64,000 bases of DNA from Chrysopilus asiliformis (Eukaryota > Arthropoda > Insecta > Diptera > Rhagionidae), in assembly GCA_964034945.1 (NCBI GenBank), contig OZ035960.1:102540733-102604732 (forward strand), written 5' to 3'. Shown here in pieces: positions 53,860-64,000 of the stretch. How positions within the stretch are numbered: position 1 is the first letter of the stretch; each line of letters starts with the position of its first letter. The notes under the pieces are model-generated. The model did no database searches. It was given only the letters and a program-made list of their open reading frames with translations, and was not told the origin of the DNA. A program made the position numbers and the translations under genes.

Positions 53860-54460
53860 TTTGTGAAAAATAATATTTTTTTTCAAACATCTCAAGAAGC
53901 GTTAAAGATACGTAAAAACCGATAAAGGAAAAAATGAAGTAAACTTTATTTTCTTTTGAATTTTGTTATATTTATTTTTCCCCAAAGCGCATACGTTTCA
54001 AAAAAATTTCAAAAACTGTATTTAAAAAAAAAAAAATATTTGAGAGGTTATAGATAACGTTAGTATTCCAAAAGTTAATAAAAAAAGACTACGATTTTCG
54101 TAAAACTCATTCACAAAAAATTTCAAGTCGCTAACTCAATGCGTTCTCGAGTTATTTAGGATAAGTCGAGAACGCGTTGAGCTAGCGGGCAGACCAATGG
54201 ACCGACAGACAGGCAGACCGACAGACAGATGCATCAAATATTTTTTACTGGGTTTTATTGTGGATTTTTTTAATCAAATATTTTTTACTGGGTTTTACGG
54301 CCCGACAGACAGGCACATCGACAGAGAGATACACGGACATCCTCATAATTTGGCCCGAAACGAATTTCATATTAATAAGAAAGTTTCTATATGCCCTCTT
54401 CTCGAGTTAGTCTCCATGATGAAAACAATACTTTCCTTCTATAGCAGAAGAAAGTAAAAA
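53860..54460 (+). repeat. Dispersed repeat family F, copy 3
   Basis: Inverted relative to copy 2: tail modules first, then AATTTCAAGTCGCTAACTCA, GTTCTCGAGTTATTTAGGA, a GACAGACAGGCAGACCGACA run and ACTTTCCTTCTATAGC. A 24-bp segment, TCAAATATTTTTTACTGGGT and four more bases, is repeated at 54234 and 54273. Confidence 0.75.
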
Positions 54461-54540
54461 AACAAACGAAAACAATATGAGTTGAGAATACAACATGGGA
54501 CAGGACAGAACTAATAGCCCGGGAGCCGTAGAACAAAAAA

Positions 54541-54800
54541 TAACAACGAATAGTTGACGGGATGAAATATGTTTGAATACCTGGGTCTTGATCTAACTAA
54601 GAAAAAATTCTTCTACGGCGACCTTGTCAGGTGGTGCTAAATGGGTGACAGATCGCGTTTTATACCGCGGTTTCGTTGTTCAAAAAAAACGACGAGTTAA
54701 CGGGACAAAATTTATTGCAGGATCTAGATCTTGGTTCAACTAAGAATAGAATGTTCTACGGCGACCTTGTCAGGTGGTGCTAAATGGGTGACAGATCGCG
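54541..54800 (+). repeat. Direct duplication of about 112 bp
   Basis: 54545-54656 and 54690-54800 correspond. The last 44 bp of each are identical, including CTACGGCGACCTTGTCAGG and TGGGTGACAGATCGCG, while the front halves are diverged. Confidence 0.85.
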
Positions 54801-55096
54801 ATAAATGACATACGTTTTAGTATTTTGGCAAGAGTTCAGTTTAGCGACAATGACGCTACAGATTTTTGGTGTATAGGGAGGGATAGAGGGAGGCAGCCCC
54901 TATCCAAAATGGGTATTTTTAGCCGTCGCTCGCCCCCCTTGCCCCCTCCAGGGGTCCTCAAACTTTGTATGAAACTTTTTTCTGGGGGTGGTAGGGGGGT
55001 GTGTGGTACCTCAAATGAAAGGTAATGAAGAGTACATTCCAAAAATATATAGCATGATGGGATTTCCCCCCTCACCATTCGATTTGCCCCACGAAG

Positions 55097-56205
55097 GGGT
55101 CCCAAGTAACCTTATAGGTCGTAAAGTGGACACTTCGTCTTCAAAGGCGTCCCTATTGGTCGTAATGCCCACGACTTTGTCGACTCTAGGTCGAACTATC
55201 GTCGACCTATCGTCGACAGTGGGGAAGGTCCGCCGGACCACGAAGTGCCCTATTTCACGCCCTATAAGGCTTCACGACTTTGAAGGCCAAAATAGGGCCT
55301 TGTTTTACCATGACGAAATATTTTTTTGACATTTCATCTGGCGACATTATTTGTCTTTCTCTATTCTATAGGCCGCATGAGGAGAGAAAGATAAGACAAG
55401 AATCATAAAGTTTAATGGATATATTTTGTGGAAAAAAACGTTCAAAATAATTTCATACGGTGATGTTAAGGTTTTTTTGTGGATTTTATTGTCACAATTC
55501 ACATGCGATTTAAAGTTTACGTAGAAAGCGGTTTTGCCAGGAGCTCTATTTACGTGGGCCGTAGCAATTCTCGATTTTAGTGATATAATTTGAAAATTAT
55601 TTATTCAAAGAATTTTCTTTTTTATTCGATTTTAATAAAATTCTTGTAAAAATAAAGTTATGCTGTGTACCCACACATAAAATTACTTTTTATTCGATGT
55701 TTTTCCATATTGTGCTTTAAAAACAGATTTTAAATTTTCAGTAGGAATGTTTTTTTTTCATTTCAATGAACGTCATGGCGGCTCGCACCGTGAATGCTAG
55801 AAGCATATTCGAAGTATGCTAGAAACAAGCTCGAAGCAGATATTCATCTGCGCATGCTCGAAGCATTCTCAAATAGGGCATTGGAGTGTTCTCAAAGGCA
55901 TTATGCCCTATAAGGCACTTCGTGGACGAAAGGTGGAAGGTTGGTCTTATAAGGCAGGACGACTATGAAGGCGTCTGGAGGACACTACGACCATGAAAGC
56001 CAAAACAAGGCATTCGAACATTAAGACTATCAGGGCATATATTTAGGTCACTCGGACCACTTGACGACCACTGCAAAAGCCTTGAAAGGCATCACGCCTT
56101 ATAAGGCGGATTCGCTGGTCTTGGTGTGGTCGTAAGGACCAATTTTAAGACACCACGCCCTAATCCAAGTCATTATGCCTTATCTGGTTGCTTGGGGTAT
56201 ATTTA
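55097..56205. mobile_element. Large inverted-repeat element rich in TATAAGGC palindromes
   Basis: Ends CCCAAGTAACCTTATAGG and the inverse of TATCTGGTTGCTTGGG correspond imperfectly. Both subterminal zones (55097-55310 and 55890-56190) are G+C-rich and full of CCTATAAGGC, CCTTATAAGG, GAAGGC, CACGAC and GTCGAC-type words, while the A+T-rich centre is unrelated. No target duplication or transposase is seen. The family is not known to me. Confidence 0.5.
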
Positions 56206-56209
56206 CCCC

Positions 56210-58050
56210 ACCGAGCTGAGCTGAGCGTTGTTTTGCCTCCGCACGGTCCTAGGAAAATATGAAAATTGGCCACTTTTTCGAAGTCTTTATATTTATAGTG
56301 CCCTAAAATTAATCTTCATATTTTCGGATAAAAGCTTGTATAAAGTAAATCAGCTAATAAATAATTTATGTAATCGGAAACATCATAAAATCTAAAAAAA
56401 AAAATCAATCGATATCAATCATCTAGTGAAAGTGTCTCTAACAATAATCAGCAAATGTATCGGAAAGCCATCCCATAACCTAAAAAAGTTCACCTTTTCA
56501 AACGCCTACATGTCGAAAATCACAAGAAATTACCTTTTTTTTACTTCATGTGAAAAAGGTCAAACAATTTAGGATCAATTTAGGAGAATTGTCCTCTTAA
56601 GTTCTATTTTATGTTCTGTCACCAACTTCGGTTTCTATAAAATTCAGCATGTTCAAATTTTGTGATATATATTGTCCAAATTGTCATTGTTCTCTCGTTT
56701 GGGTTGAAGTTATTTTTAAAGGCTTTCCATTTTAGACCACATGAACAGCATATAAAAAGAAGTTAATAAATTAAATCACTGGAAATAAATGACTGACAGG
56801 ATCAGCTGAAACTTTCACCACTGCTGGAAAAGTTTCATCTAGTGGTTAAGTACATCTCAGTGACCTTATGCCGTAGACATAAGACATATGACAGATATTT
56901 ATTTACTAGATAAAACTTATCCAGTGGTGGTGAAACAGGTTCTATATGTGGTAAATGCACTTTTAAAAATGTTCAAAATTTAACTTTTGCATAATATTCC
57001 AAGCATTTTTGCTTAAAATTAAACAAATGTTGAATTTTCAACAAAAATTGTTCAACAGAAATTGAAAGTTTTAATTTTTTTTATTAAACTCACAAGGTTT
57101 TTATTCGATTTATCACAGGTTTTGTATCACAACTCACTAAATTTTGAACGAACATTTAATTACACCATGGTAGGGGATGATATTTTAGTTAAGGAGCGTC
57201 TCCTTTAATTTTGCTTTAAGAATTATTTTTAACAAATTTCCCTCTTAATTACGTCGTTTTCTATATTACGCATTAAAACACCTAAAAACGAAGCATTGTT
57301 GGGTTTTTGCAGAAACCTGGTAAAAAAAGGTGCTTTAATCCAATAATAAATAAAAAGAAGTCATGGATGTTTTCTTAGATTTTCTTTCATACCGCTGTTA
57401 TTTGATATTCCTTAATAAAGAATGTAATCCGCTTTGTTTACCTGAAAAATAATCTCAACGATTTTTGTTTATTCAAAAGAGGGGAAAAAATAATAATTTT
57501 ATTAATAAGAATTTCGACAATTTTCGTGGATCATCAAATTATTTGAATAAATTTCCTATGATGAGGTATCAAAAAGTCTGTGTGTATAGAACCATGTGAT
57601 ACATTTTATTTTTGAAAAAAAAAAATATATCAATTGCCAAATGAATCCGCGAACGACGTAGGTGTTATGTTGTTAATTCAAGGTAATGGAAAATGCCAAA
57701 AATCACCGACACATAGAGTGATTGACGGATTCCACTAGCAATCTCAGTGAAATTTAATACCATTTGACATTGAAAGATGAAATTTAGCATAGAACACGCA
57801 TTCCAATTGATGTAATATTACTCCTTTGTCATTAAAGATATCATGTATTTGTACGGAGAATTTTCATTAAGTAAATATATCAGCCCTTGGTTAGTCATTT
57901 CAAGGGAATTTCGGTTTGTAGAACGTGAAAATCTTTTTAGTCTTTTGACAAATTTTATATTTGAAAAATATTGAAAATATTTTAATGATTTTTCCACGTA
58001 TCCGCTTTTTCAGTCACGAAAGTTTTAAGATTTTTGGAATACAAGTCGAT
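56210..58050. other. No gene recognised
   Basis: Long A+T-rich spacer. A short GAGCTGAGCTGAGC repeat occurs at 56213. No exon is supported. Confidence 0.4.
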
Positions 58051-58057
58051 AAACTTG

Positions 58058-58432
58058 GGGTACGTCCATAGTGAACCAGCTTCTCGCTTTCTTGTGCACC
58101 AGCTTTCCGGCGAGATTTACGCCGGTACTTATAACCAGCGTGATTCTAGCAGGTGATGGTCATATTGAATCTCGCGCCTGTACTGCAGATACGATGGCAC
58201 TTTCACGTCAACAACTGTCAAAACAGGCTTGTAGCTAGTTACCAGCGTTAACAATAATTAAAAATTGATTCCGGTAAAAGCTGGTAAACGCCGGCTGATT
58301 CCTATGAAAGTGACAAGCCGGTTCACTATGAACGCGACAATTCACACTTGAGTTAATTTTTATCCAGCGTAAACCGGCGGCTGGAAAGCGATAAAGCAAG
58401 AAGCTGGTTTTATGACCACTATGGACGTACCC
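58058..58432. mobile_element. MITE with GGGTACGTCCATAGTG ends
   Basis: GGGTACGTCCATAGTG and CACTATGGACGTACCC are perfect 16-bp ends inside longer imperfect arms (CCAGCTTCTCGCTTTC against its inverse GCAAGAAGCTGG). 375 bp, noncoding. Flanks TTG and TAA do not match. Confidence 0.7.
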
Positions 58433-58439
58433 TAAGGTT

Positions 58440-59530
58440 CATCCGCTCTTTTGTTTAAAATGCATATTTTTCATCATTTTCTATAAAATGCATATTTTCC
58501 ATCATTTTACCATTTTTCACGAAAAAATTAAATTTTTTATCCATAGTTGTATAAAATTACGCATTGATAAACACACTTTCAGAGCTGTTGTTAATTGGGG
58601 GCAGTATATCGAGAAGCATGTGCGTAACATCAATCCGAAAATGTGGTAATAATCGAAGGTGCAAAGTCTAGACAATGCGTTGGGTGCTAATAAATTTCTC
58701 ATTGAAGCTTCAATTGTCGACTGCGAAAATTTTCTTTTCAACTGCAAAAGTTTTTTTTCTGGCGAAAATTTACAAAAGAACAATTTGTAATATTCAAATA
58801 TTTTTAAATTCAAATGCACCCCCCTTCCCCCTTGCAGAAATTTTTGATGAGTCTTCTGAAAATTTAAAATTTTGTCAAATCTTTTTTTAACCACCAAAAA
58901 TTGAAAGACCGCTTCCGCTTCCCCCTCAAAGTCCCTACAGAGATTTGGTAGATAGCGGGAAAAGGGTGTCAAAGCGAAAAGGTTGGGATTGGATGTTATT
59001 GGAAGGGTTGGGTGCTTTTAGTGGGTGTGAATTTTTATTATCATATCACTTGCCTGATAGTGAAAACCGGACAGAACTTGCTTCAACTGTTTACAAAATA
59101 GCAGGGGAGGGGGTTAGAAGAAAGAGGGTATTTTAGTTTAGAGGGTATTTTAGATATTTTAGACCGAAACGCCGCTCTTTATACCTAAAATTTTGTTCAA
59201 ATCGCTTAAGTGTTTTTCGAATGATAATTAGTCCAACAATTACACATACGCCTTTATCATAACAGCTCAATAGGTTTACCTCCCAACCCCCTCCCCCCTC
59301 GCCACACCAACTATAATTTTGTTCACAGCAATTTAAATTTTATCCACAAATTTTCAATTTCCTATTATTTATATGCCTTTAATTAGAAACACTTTTGGAT
59401 CGATTAAAATGTCAAATTTCCCTCCATAAAATTTAAAATTATATTCAACTGGTGTTAATAAATTCCACAATACACCCCGTATTCCGTCATAATTATAAAT
59501 GAACGTTTTATTAATCAATAGAAAATACGC
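58440..59530. other. No gene recognised
   Basis: A 151-codon frame on the minus strand (58517-58972) has no motif. A small AGAGGGTATTTTAG tandem lies at 59121-59152. Nothing else is supported. Confidence 0.4.
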
Positions 59531-59533
59531 TAA

Positions 59534-59881
59534 TGGTTCAACCACAAAGAAGGCGGCAAGCGACAGCGGCGACGGCGGGCGACATGGCGCCGCCATACAT
59601 ACCGCCGAACCAGCTACAATGATCGCGGCACCGTCGGCATATGCTTCTATCTGGCGAAATCAAAACGTCAAAACATCTGCATAGAATGTGGCGCCGAATG
59701 TGGTGGTTTTCATAAAAAATTTCGGGCGGCGGCGGCAAGTTTGACTTTGTCTCAAACTCGGCGGCGACGGAAAACGTGCGCTGCCGTTGCCGCTGTATTG
59801 TAGCAGCTCTCGTTGCGCTACGTTAGTGCAAAAAAATGCCGCCCACCGCTGCCGCTTGCCGCCTTCACTGTGGTTGGACCA
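59534..59881 (-). mobile_element. GC-rich PIF/Harbinger-like MITE, copy 2
   Basis: Same ends as 4252-4790 (TGGTTCAACCACAAAGAAGG; inverse CTTCACTGTGGTTGGACCA), TAA duplications at 59531-59533 and 59882-59884, orientation reversed. 348 bp. The MADF remnant is missing, consistent with deletion from a longer element. Confidence 0.85.
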
Positions 59882-59884
59882 TAA

Positions 59885-61990
59885 ATTGGCTCGTCTTCAA
59901 TTAAATTGATGACATAGTTCTGTACAAATGGGATAGTACTCTTTGAGGGAGGCTCGTGTTGCTAAATTACGATTTAAGAAAAAAATTTATCACTTGATGC
60001 GTGTTTCTCGACAACGCAGATAGTGTAAATAATTCAATTATTGAACACACGATATACAAAATTGCTCTCTTTTGACGATCTAAAAATAGTCCTAGATGAT
60101 AATTAAAAATTATTGTTGCCTTTGCCATTTTCAATGTTAAGGAAATATTAATAAAAACGGAAATTTTTGAATTTATCTAATTCAGATTAATTGGTTTTTT
60201 TTTGTTGTAGTACGTTTGTTACTGAATAAATTCTCTTTTCAAGCACTAAATTGAAAATCATTTGATTTATTTATGATGCTGCCATTGTCATAAAATGAAC
60301 TCTTCGTGGCTTTTATTATACTTTCGAAAAGAAAAACGTGCACTTTTTATTCAGGCAATGAAAAAAATAGAATCCCTAGAGCTTTATTTGTAGATATTTC
60401 CATTAAACGCAAAATAAGTCAACTGTGAAAATAAATTACAAACGAAAATGATTTTTGGTAAATTTAGGATTTTGCACTTGTTTGGAGGATGCCGCCCTGA
60501 CACGTGGGATAAATATTCGAGTCTATAGGAAAGTCATAACGCTGTGAAAACTCATTCAGTCACGTAATGTTTATGCTCTTCACGTGACAATACCTTGGGG
60601 GCAGCCTGGCGATGATTTTATGCCGAAAACACTTCTATCTTTTGGTGCTTTGAGGCTTGTCTGGGCTTAACAATATTAACACTTGGGTGGGTTTTTTTTT
60701 GTTCGAGGCATGTTTTGTTGCACGAAACAGAATCAGAGGTTAGCCAAAAGGCCTTAAATATAGTATTATAGCCAGAAGCTATAAAAGGATACGCCATTAA
60801 AAGACCAGATTATTTTAATCAGAGCAATAACCTTTAAAGGGGGTTTTTCTTTTGTTTTAAATATCAATTTTTTGCGCGTTACTGCGATTTATAGGAGAAT
60901 CAACATGCAATTAAAGCTCTTTCTTAACCATCAATTCCTAGTTCGTCATAAACGTATTTATTGTATAATAAATTATTTGCATTTCGTGAATTTTATTGAA
61001 TTCTCCAGCTATGGTCGATAGATTTCGATCATAAATTATATGGCACTCTTCATAAAATACGTCAGTTTTTTATTTTCGGCTGTAGGCTGTATTAAACAAA
61101 ATATCATATAACAAAATATCACAAAAAAGTGCAACAAGATCTGAAGAATTCACTCTTTTGTCCAGCGGTGGAAATGTGGGGTAGATACAAGTGCATTTTA
61201 CAAGAAAGGGTGAACACCCCAATTATATTTTCACATTTTCTAACCTCAAAATCTTTCTCCTCTTCGATAAATATAAAATGTTGACAATCCCAAATTCACT
61301 CATCTCCTTGTTGGGCTTCTCCCTTTTCCGCTTTCGCTGCTGATTAATACTCTGCGCCATATTATATAGTTTTATTAATTTCTCACCACTAAAAAATTTT
61401 CTATCGGAGAAAAAGATGAAGATCGCGAAACATAACCTGGAAATGTCAGCTGTCATAATTTACACTTCCCACTATACAATTTGGAACTTTTCTGCTCTTG
61501 GACCCAAAACACGGACCAGTTTGGTCTCTGCCGCCCGCCGCCTGAATGCTCGTCCATGCTATGTAACTGGACACAATGGTCGATAAGGCTATGTACTGTC
61601 GCGCCAAGTCTGTTGCAGTGGGGTGAGGGGAGTATTCAGTGTGTGAATGGATTGTATGAATGGTTGAATGAATGATGTCTTGAGCTGTGCTTCGGCATTA
61701 GAGGCAATTTGCCTAAGCTCCTGGCATAAAATATAAAAAAAGACCCAAAAACAAGCTTTCAAGTGGAGCAAATAGTAAAACTCCTGTCTACAGTGTATGT
61801 TAGTTAAAAAAATGCCCGCAGCGCAGAGTGTAAACCGATATTGTATGAAAAATTTTAAATTATTGTATATCCAATACACTGAGACACAACCAAATGCATC
61901 AATGAGTGAATACCCTTATAGTAAAGTTAGGTCATAGTAAAAGCCAAATACCACTCACTCACCCACCAGAGTATCTCCCGAACCACTAAA
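59885..61990. other. Mostly unannotated; one weak ORF
   Basis: A minus-strand frame from ATG at 61360 (MAQSINQQRKRKREKPNKEM) runs about 45 codons to near 61223, lysine/arginine-rich with a GTTAGA donor-like site. Support is too thin for a gene call. The 61686-61724 segment repeats a motif of 47024-47061. Confidence 0.3.
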
Positions 61991-62012
61991 CTGATTGCCA
62001 TGAAATTGCACA

Positions 62013-62284
62013 CACTCAGAAAAATGTTCAGGTCAACTTTTTGTCAGGTTAACTCTGACCTTACAGAGGTGTCTGTAAGCCAGCTAGCGGTCAGAATTAA
62101 CCTATCTAATGTCAACTCGTGCAGCTCCCAATGCCCTACTTCACCTGCTGGTGGCTTAATTTCAGAATTTCTCCGACCACAGGTCAACTCAGTTTTACTT
62201 GCCCACATGCAGGCGAACGCGCGCCTGCCCGAGGCCAATTACGCCGTATGTAGGTCGTCGAGTTAGCCTCCATTTTTCTGAGTG
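62013..62284. mobile_element. MITE with CACTCAGAAAAATG ends
   Basis: CACTCAGAAAAATG and CATTTTTCTGAGTG are perfect inverted ends. It lies between two diverged copies of an AGCCAAATACCAC(T/C)CACT repeat (61943-62013 and 62302-62375). The duplication is longer than a normal target site. Confidence 0.65.
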
Positions 62285-62381
62285 TAGTAAATCTATATTA
62301 AAGCCAAATACCACCCACTAACCAGCACAGAACCTCCCGAACCACATAACTGACCGCCATGATATTTTGCACACAGATGTA

Positions 62382-62632
62382 TGAGCCGCTCACTGCACAC
62401 ATCGATTAACTCCACTTTTGAAAAACCTTAAAATTAAGTGTAAAGCACTTCGTATAGTCATAACTTTTTATATTTATACATAATAATTTTGCTGAATAAT
62501 AAGCTTCCTGAATAATAAGCGACAAAATTTTTATATTATAAAGGGAATTTTAGAAAACAATGCACATTATTTCATCGCATTTCTCAACTTTTTGTTTTAT
62601 GGAGTTAGTCGAAGTGTGCAGTGAGCGGCTCA
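62382..62632. mobile_element. MITE with TGAGCCGCTCACTGCACAC ends, TA target
   Basis: TGAGCCGCTCACTGCACAC and GTGTGCAGTGAGCGGCTCA are perfect 19-bp ends flanked by TA on both sides (62380-62381 and 62633-62634). 251 bp and noncoding. The TA target and size resemble family C, but the sequence differs. Confidence 0.8.
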
Positions 62633-62659
62633 TATCTTACCTCACAGGTGCTCACTAAG

Positions 62660-62985
62660 AAACGGTTTTACAAAATTTGGAAGGGAAGGTCTTGCAAGGA
62701 CATCGCAAATATCCTTTTTTCCATTTAGTTTTTCTTGGAAAAACGAGCTTCAGGGGGTTTTCTGGATCATTGATCCATTTTTTTCAAACGGGCCATTTTT
62801 TCTCGGGATCGTTGATCGCGAATCTGGTGTTGGAATTTCAAAATTCGAAACAGGAGATGCTGTAAGGATATCGCAAATATCCTTTTTCCCGTTTTTCCTC
62901 CGAAAAACTGAAACTAGGTGGTTTTTGGGACCACTAATTACGAATCTGATGCTAGAATTTCAATATTCTATACCGGAGAACCTGA
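62660..62985. repeat. Diverged relatives of the 122-bp satellite
   Basis: Two units of about 180 bp share the plan GCAAGGACATCGCAAATATCC or GTAAGGATATCGCAAATATCC, TTTTTC, GGAAAAAC or CGAAAAAC, GGTTTT(C/T)(T/G)GG, and AATCTG(G/A)T. The 17.3-kb satellite has the same order with GTAAGGATAACGTGATTATCC. Confidence 0.6.
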
Positions 62986-62989
62986 ATGC

Positions 62990-63417
62990 TAGGGATGTTA
63001 AAAAAGAACCGGTTACCCGGTGTTTTTGCTTCGCTTAACCGGTTTTTTTCGGTGTTTTTTTTTTGCACGGTTATACCCGGTGTTTTTTTAAGGCAAAAAC
63101 CGTTAAAAAAACCGATCATTTTTTTTGTACGGAAAAATAATTTTAAACCAATTTTCGTGCAACTGATTTGTTAGAAACACTTCTTTTCAGGAACTCTAAA
63201 CCAAAAACAATATTATATTGTGCCATTTATGGCACTTAATGGATTTTATGGCACTTCACGCCCTTTGTTTGTATTATAGTGTATTTGTTGCGTCTAAGAC
63301 CTAACCTACCCAATTTCAACAAAACGGTTTTTCGGTGTTTTAATAACCGGTTTTTTGGACCCGGTTTAAACCGATGTCTCAAAAACCGGTTTTTTTTACA
63401 AAAATTTGACATCCCTA
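62990..63417. mobile_element. hAT-like MITE, TAGGGATGT ends, copy 2 (empty-site copy)
   Basis: TAGGGATGTTAAAAAAG to TTTGACATCCCTA, 428 bp. Flanking octamers CTGAATGC (62982-62989) and CTGAAGGC (63418-63425) agree at 7 of 8 positions. Co-linear with 22538-23164 but without the nested piggyBac-like insertion (uninterrupted TTAA at 63237-63240). Confidence 0.88.
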
Positions 63418-63429
63418 CTGAAGGCATTA

Positions 63430-64000
63430 AAAAGACTTTCATAACACATGCATCGAAAATATGCCTTTCGATGCCTCCGTAGCGGGTCGAAAGTTGCATT
63501 TTCGGCCCTAGGGGCGAAAGTGCGATTAGCAGGCCGAAACTGTGTTTTCGCGACGTAAACCGAAAATTTATGAATGAAACTGAACGAGTGAAGTTGGCTG
63601 TACGAGCGCAGTGTGATTTACAATAGTTGCGCATAATCGATTTCCATTTTTTGTTATGTTGATTTTTTATTTCAAAGGAAAGAAATTTAAAAATTAAAAT
63701 CTGTTTTGACCAACATTTCTTAGTAATAAAACGAATTTATAGAATATAGTTGTTTTGTTTCTTTTAAAAATTCACTTCTGCTCCGCCCCTGGACCCCGCA
63801 TGTGGGGCTTCGCCCCGCAAACCCCCTTTTGCATTACTCTCCAATACCAAAATCGCGCTTAAATGGCATCTCAAGTAGGGTTACCATCTCGTCGAATTGA
63901 AAAAAGAGTATTTCTTACTTTGAAAAAGAGTATTTTTATCAAATCTGAAATAAAACCTCGTTTTTTGTAAATGTCAAAAAAGAAAAAATCAGTGTGCTTT
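63430..64000. other. No gene recognised
   Basis: A GC-rich hairpin run (CCCCGCATGTGGGGCTTCGCCCC, written here only by its parts CCCCGCA, TGTGGGG and CTTCGCCCC) at 63797-63819 may be the end of a repeat cut by the window edge. Confidence 0.35.

Noticed and set aside
58517..58972. 151-codon minus-strand frame
   Set aside because: No recognisable motif, A+T-driven composition and no splice support; probably chance.

Overview
The window looks like A+T-rich, gene-poor nuclear DNA of an invertebrate animal, most likely an arthropod. The evidence is a short 68-bp GT-AG intron next to very large introns, eukaryotic class II transposons (hAT, PIF/Harbinger-like, piggyBac-like, pogo-like, mariner), non-LTR retrotransposon debris and long minisatellites. 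There are no bacterial operons, rRNA genes, convincing tRNA genes or CRISPR arrays. I cannot name the species.

The only long intact protein-coding gene is a transposase on the minus strand at 33295-36207 (970 codons). It sits inside a complete 3,600-bp hAT element (33007-36606) with terminal inverted repeats beginning CAGGGCCGTA and a perfect 8-bp target duplication, CCACCACC. Host genes are visible only as fragments on the plus strand: a possible multi-exon gene with micro-exons (13938-14087, 14405-14441, 31715-31742, 31811-31931), a possible terminal exon (44204-44368) and a possible first coding exon (45908-45985). Their products are not recognised.

Layout. 0-6 kb: nested PIF-like MITEs, one carrying the remains of a MADF-domain gene, then a 380-bp CT microsatellite. 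8-13 kb: more MITEs, a frameshifted ORF of unknown origin (10.3-10.75 kb) and a dispersed repeat. 13.9-32 kb: the possible host gene, whose giant intron holds a mariner relic, a 122-bp satellite, a 253-bp palindrome, an hAT MITE with a piggyBac-like MITE inside it, and two 30-bp minisatellites. 32-37 kb: pogo-like MITE and the intact hAT. 37-46 kb: more 30-bp minisatellite, piggyBac-like and other MITEs, and the two putative exons. 47-54 kb: a repeat hit by at least three small transposons, then further dispersed repeats and a second hAT MITE family. 55-64 kb: a 1.1-kb inverted-repeat element rich in CCTTATAAGG-like palindromes, more MITEs, and second copies of the MADF-type and hAT-type MITEs.

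The mobile elements are the story. Several are dated and delimited by paired filled and empty sites within this window, and the non-autonomous hAT families use termini different from those of the intact hAT, so their helpers must lie elsewhere.
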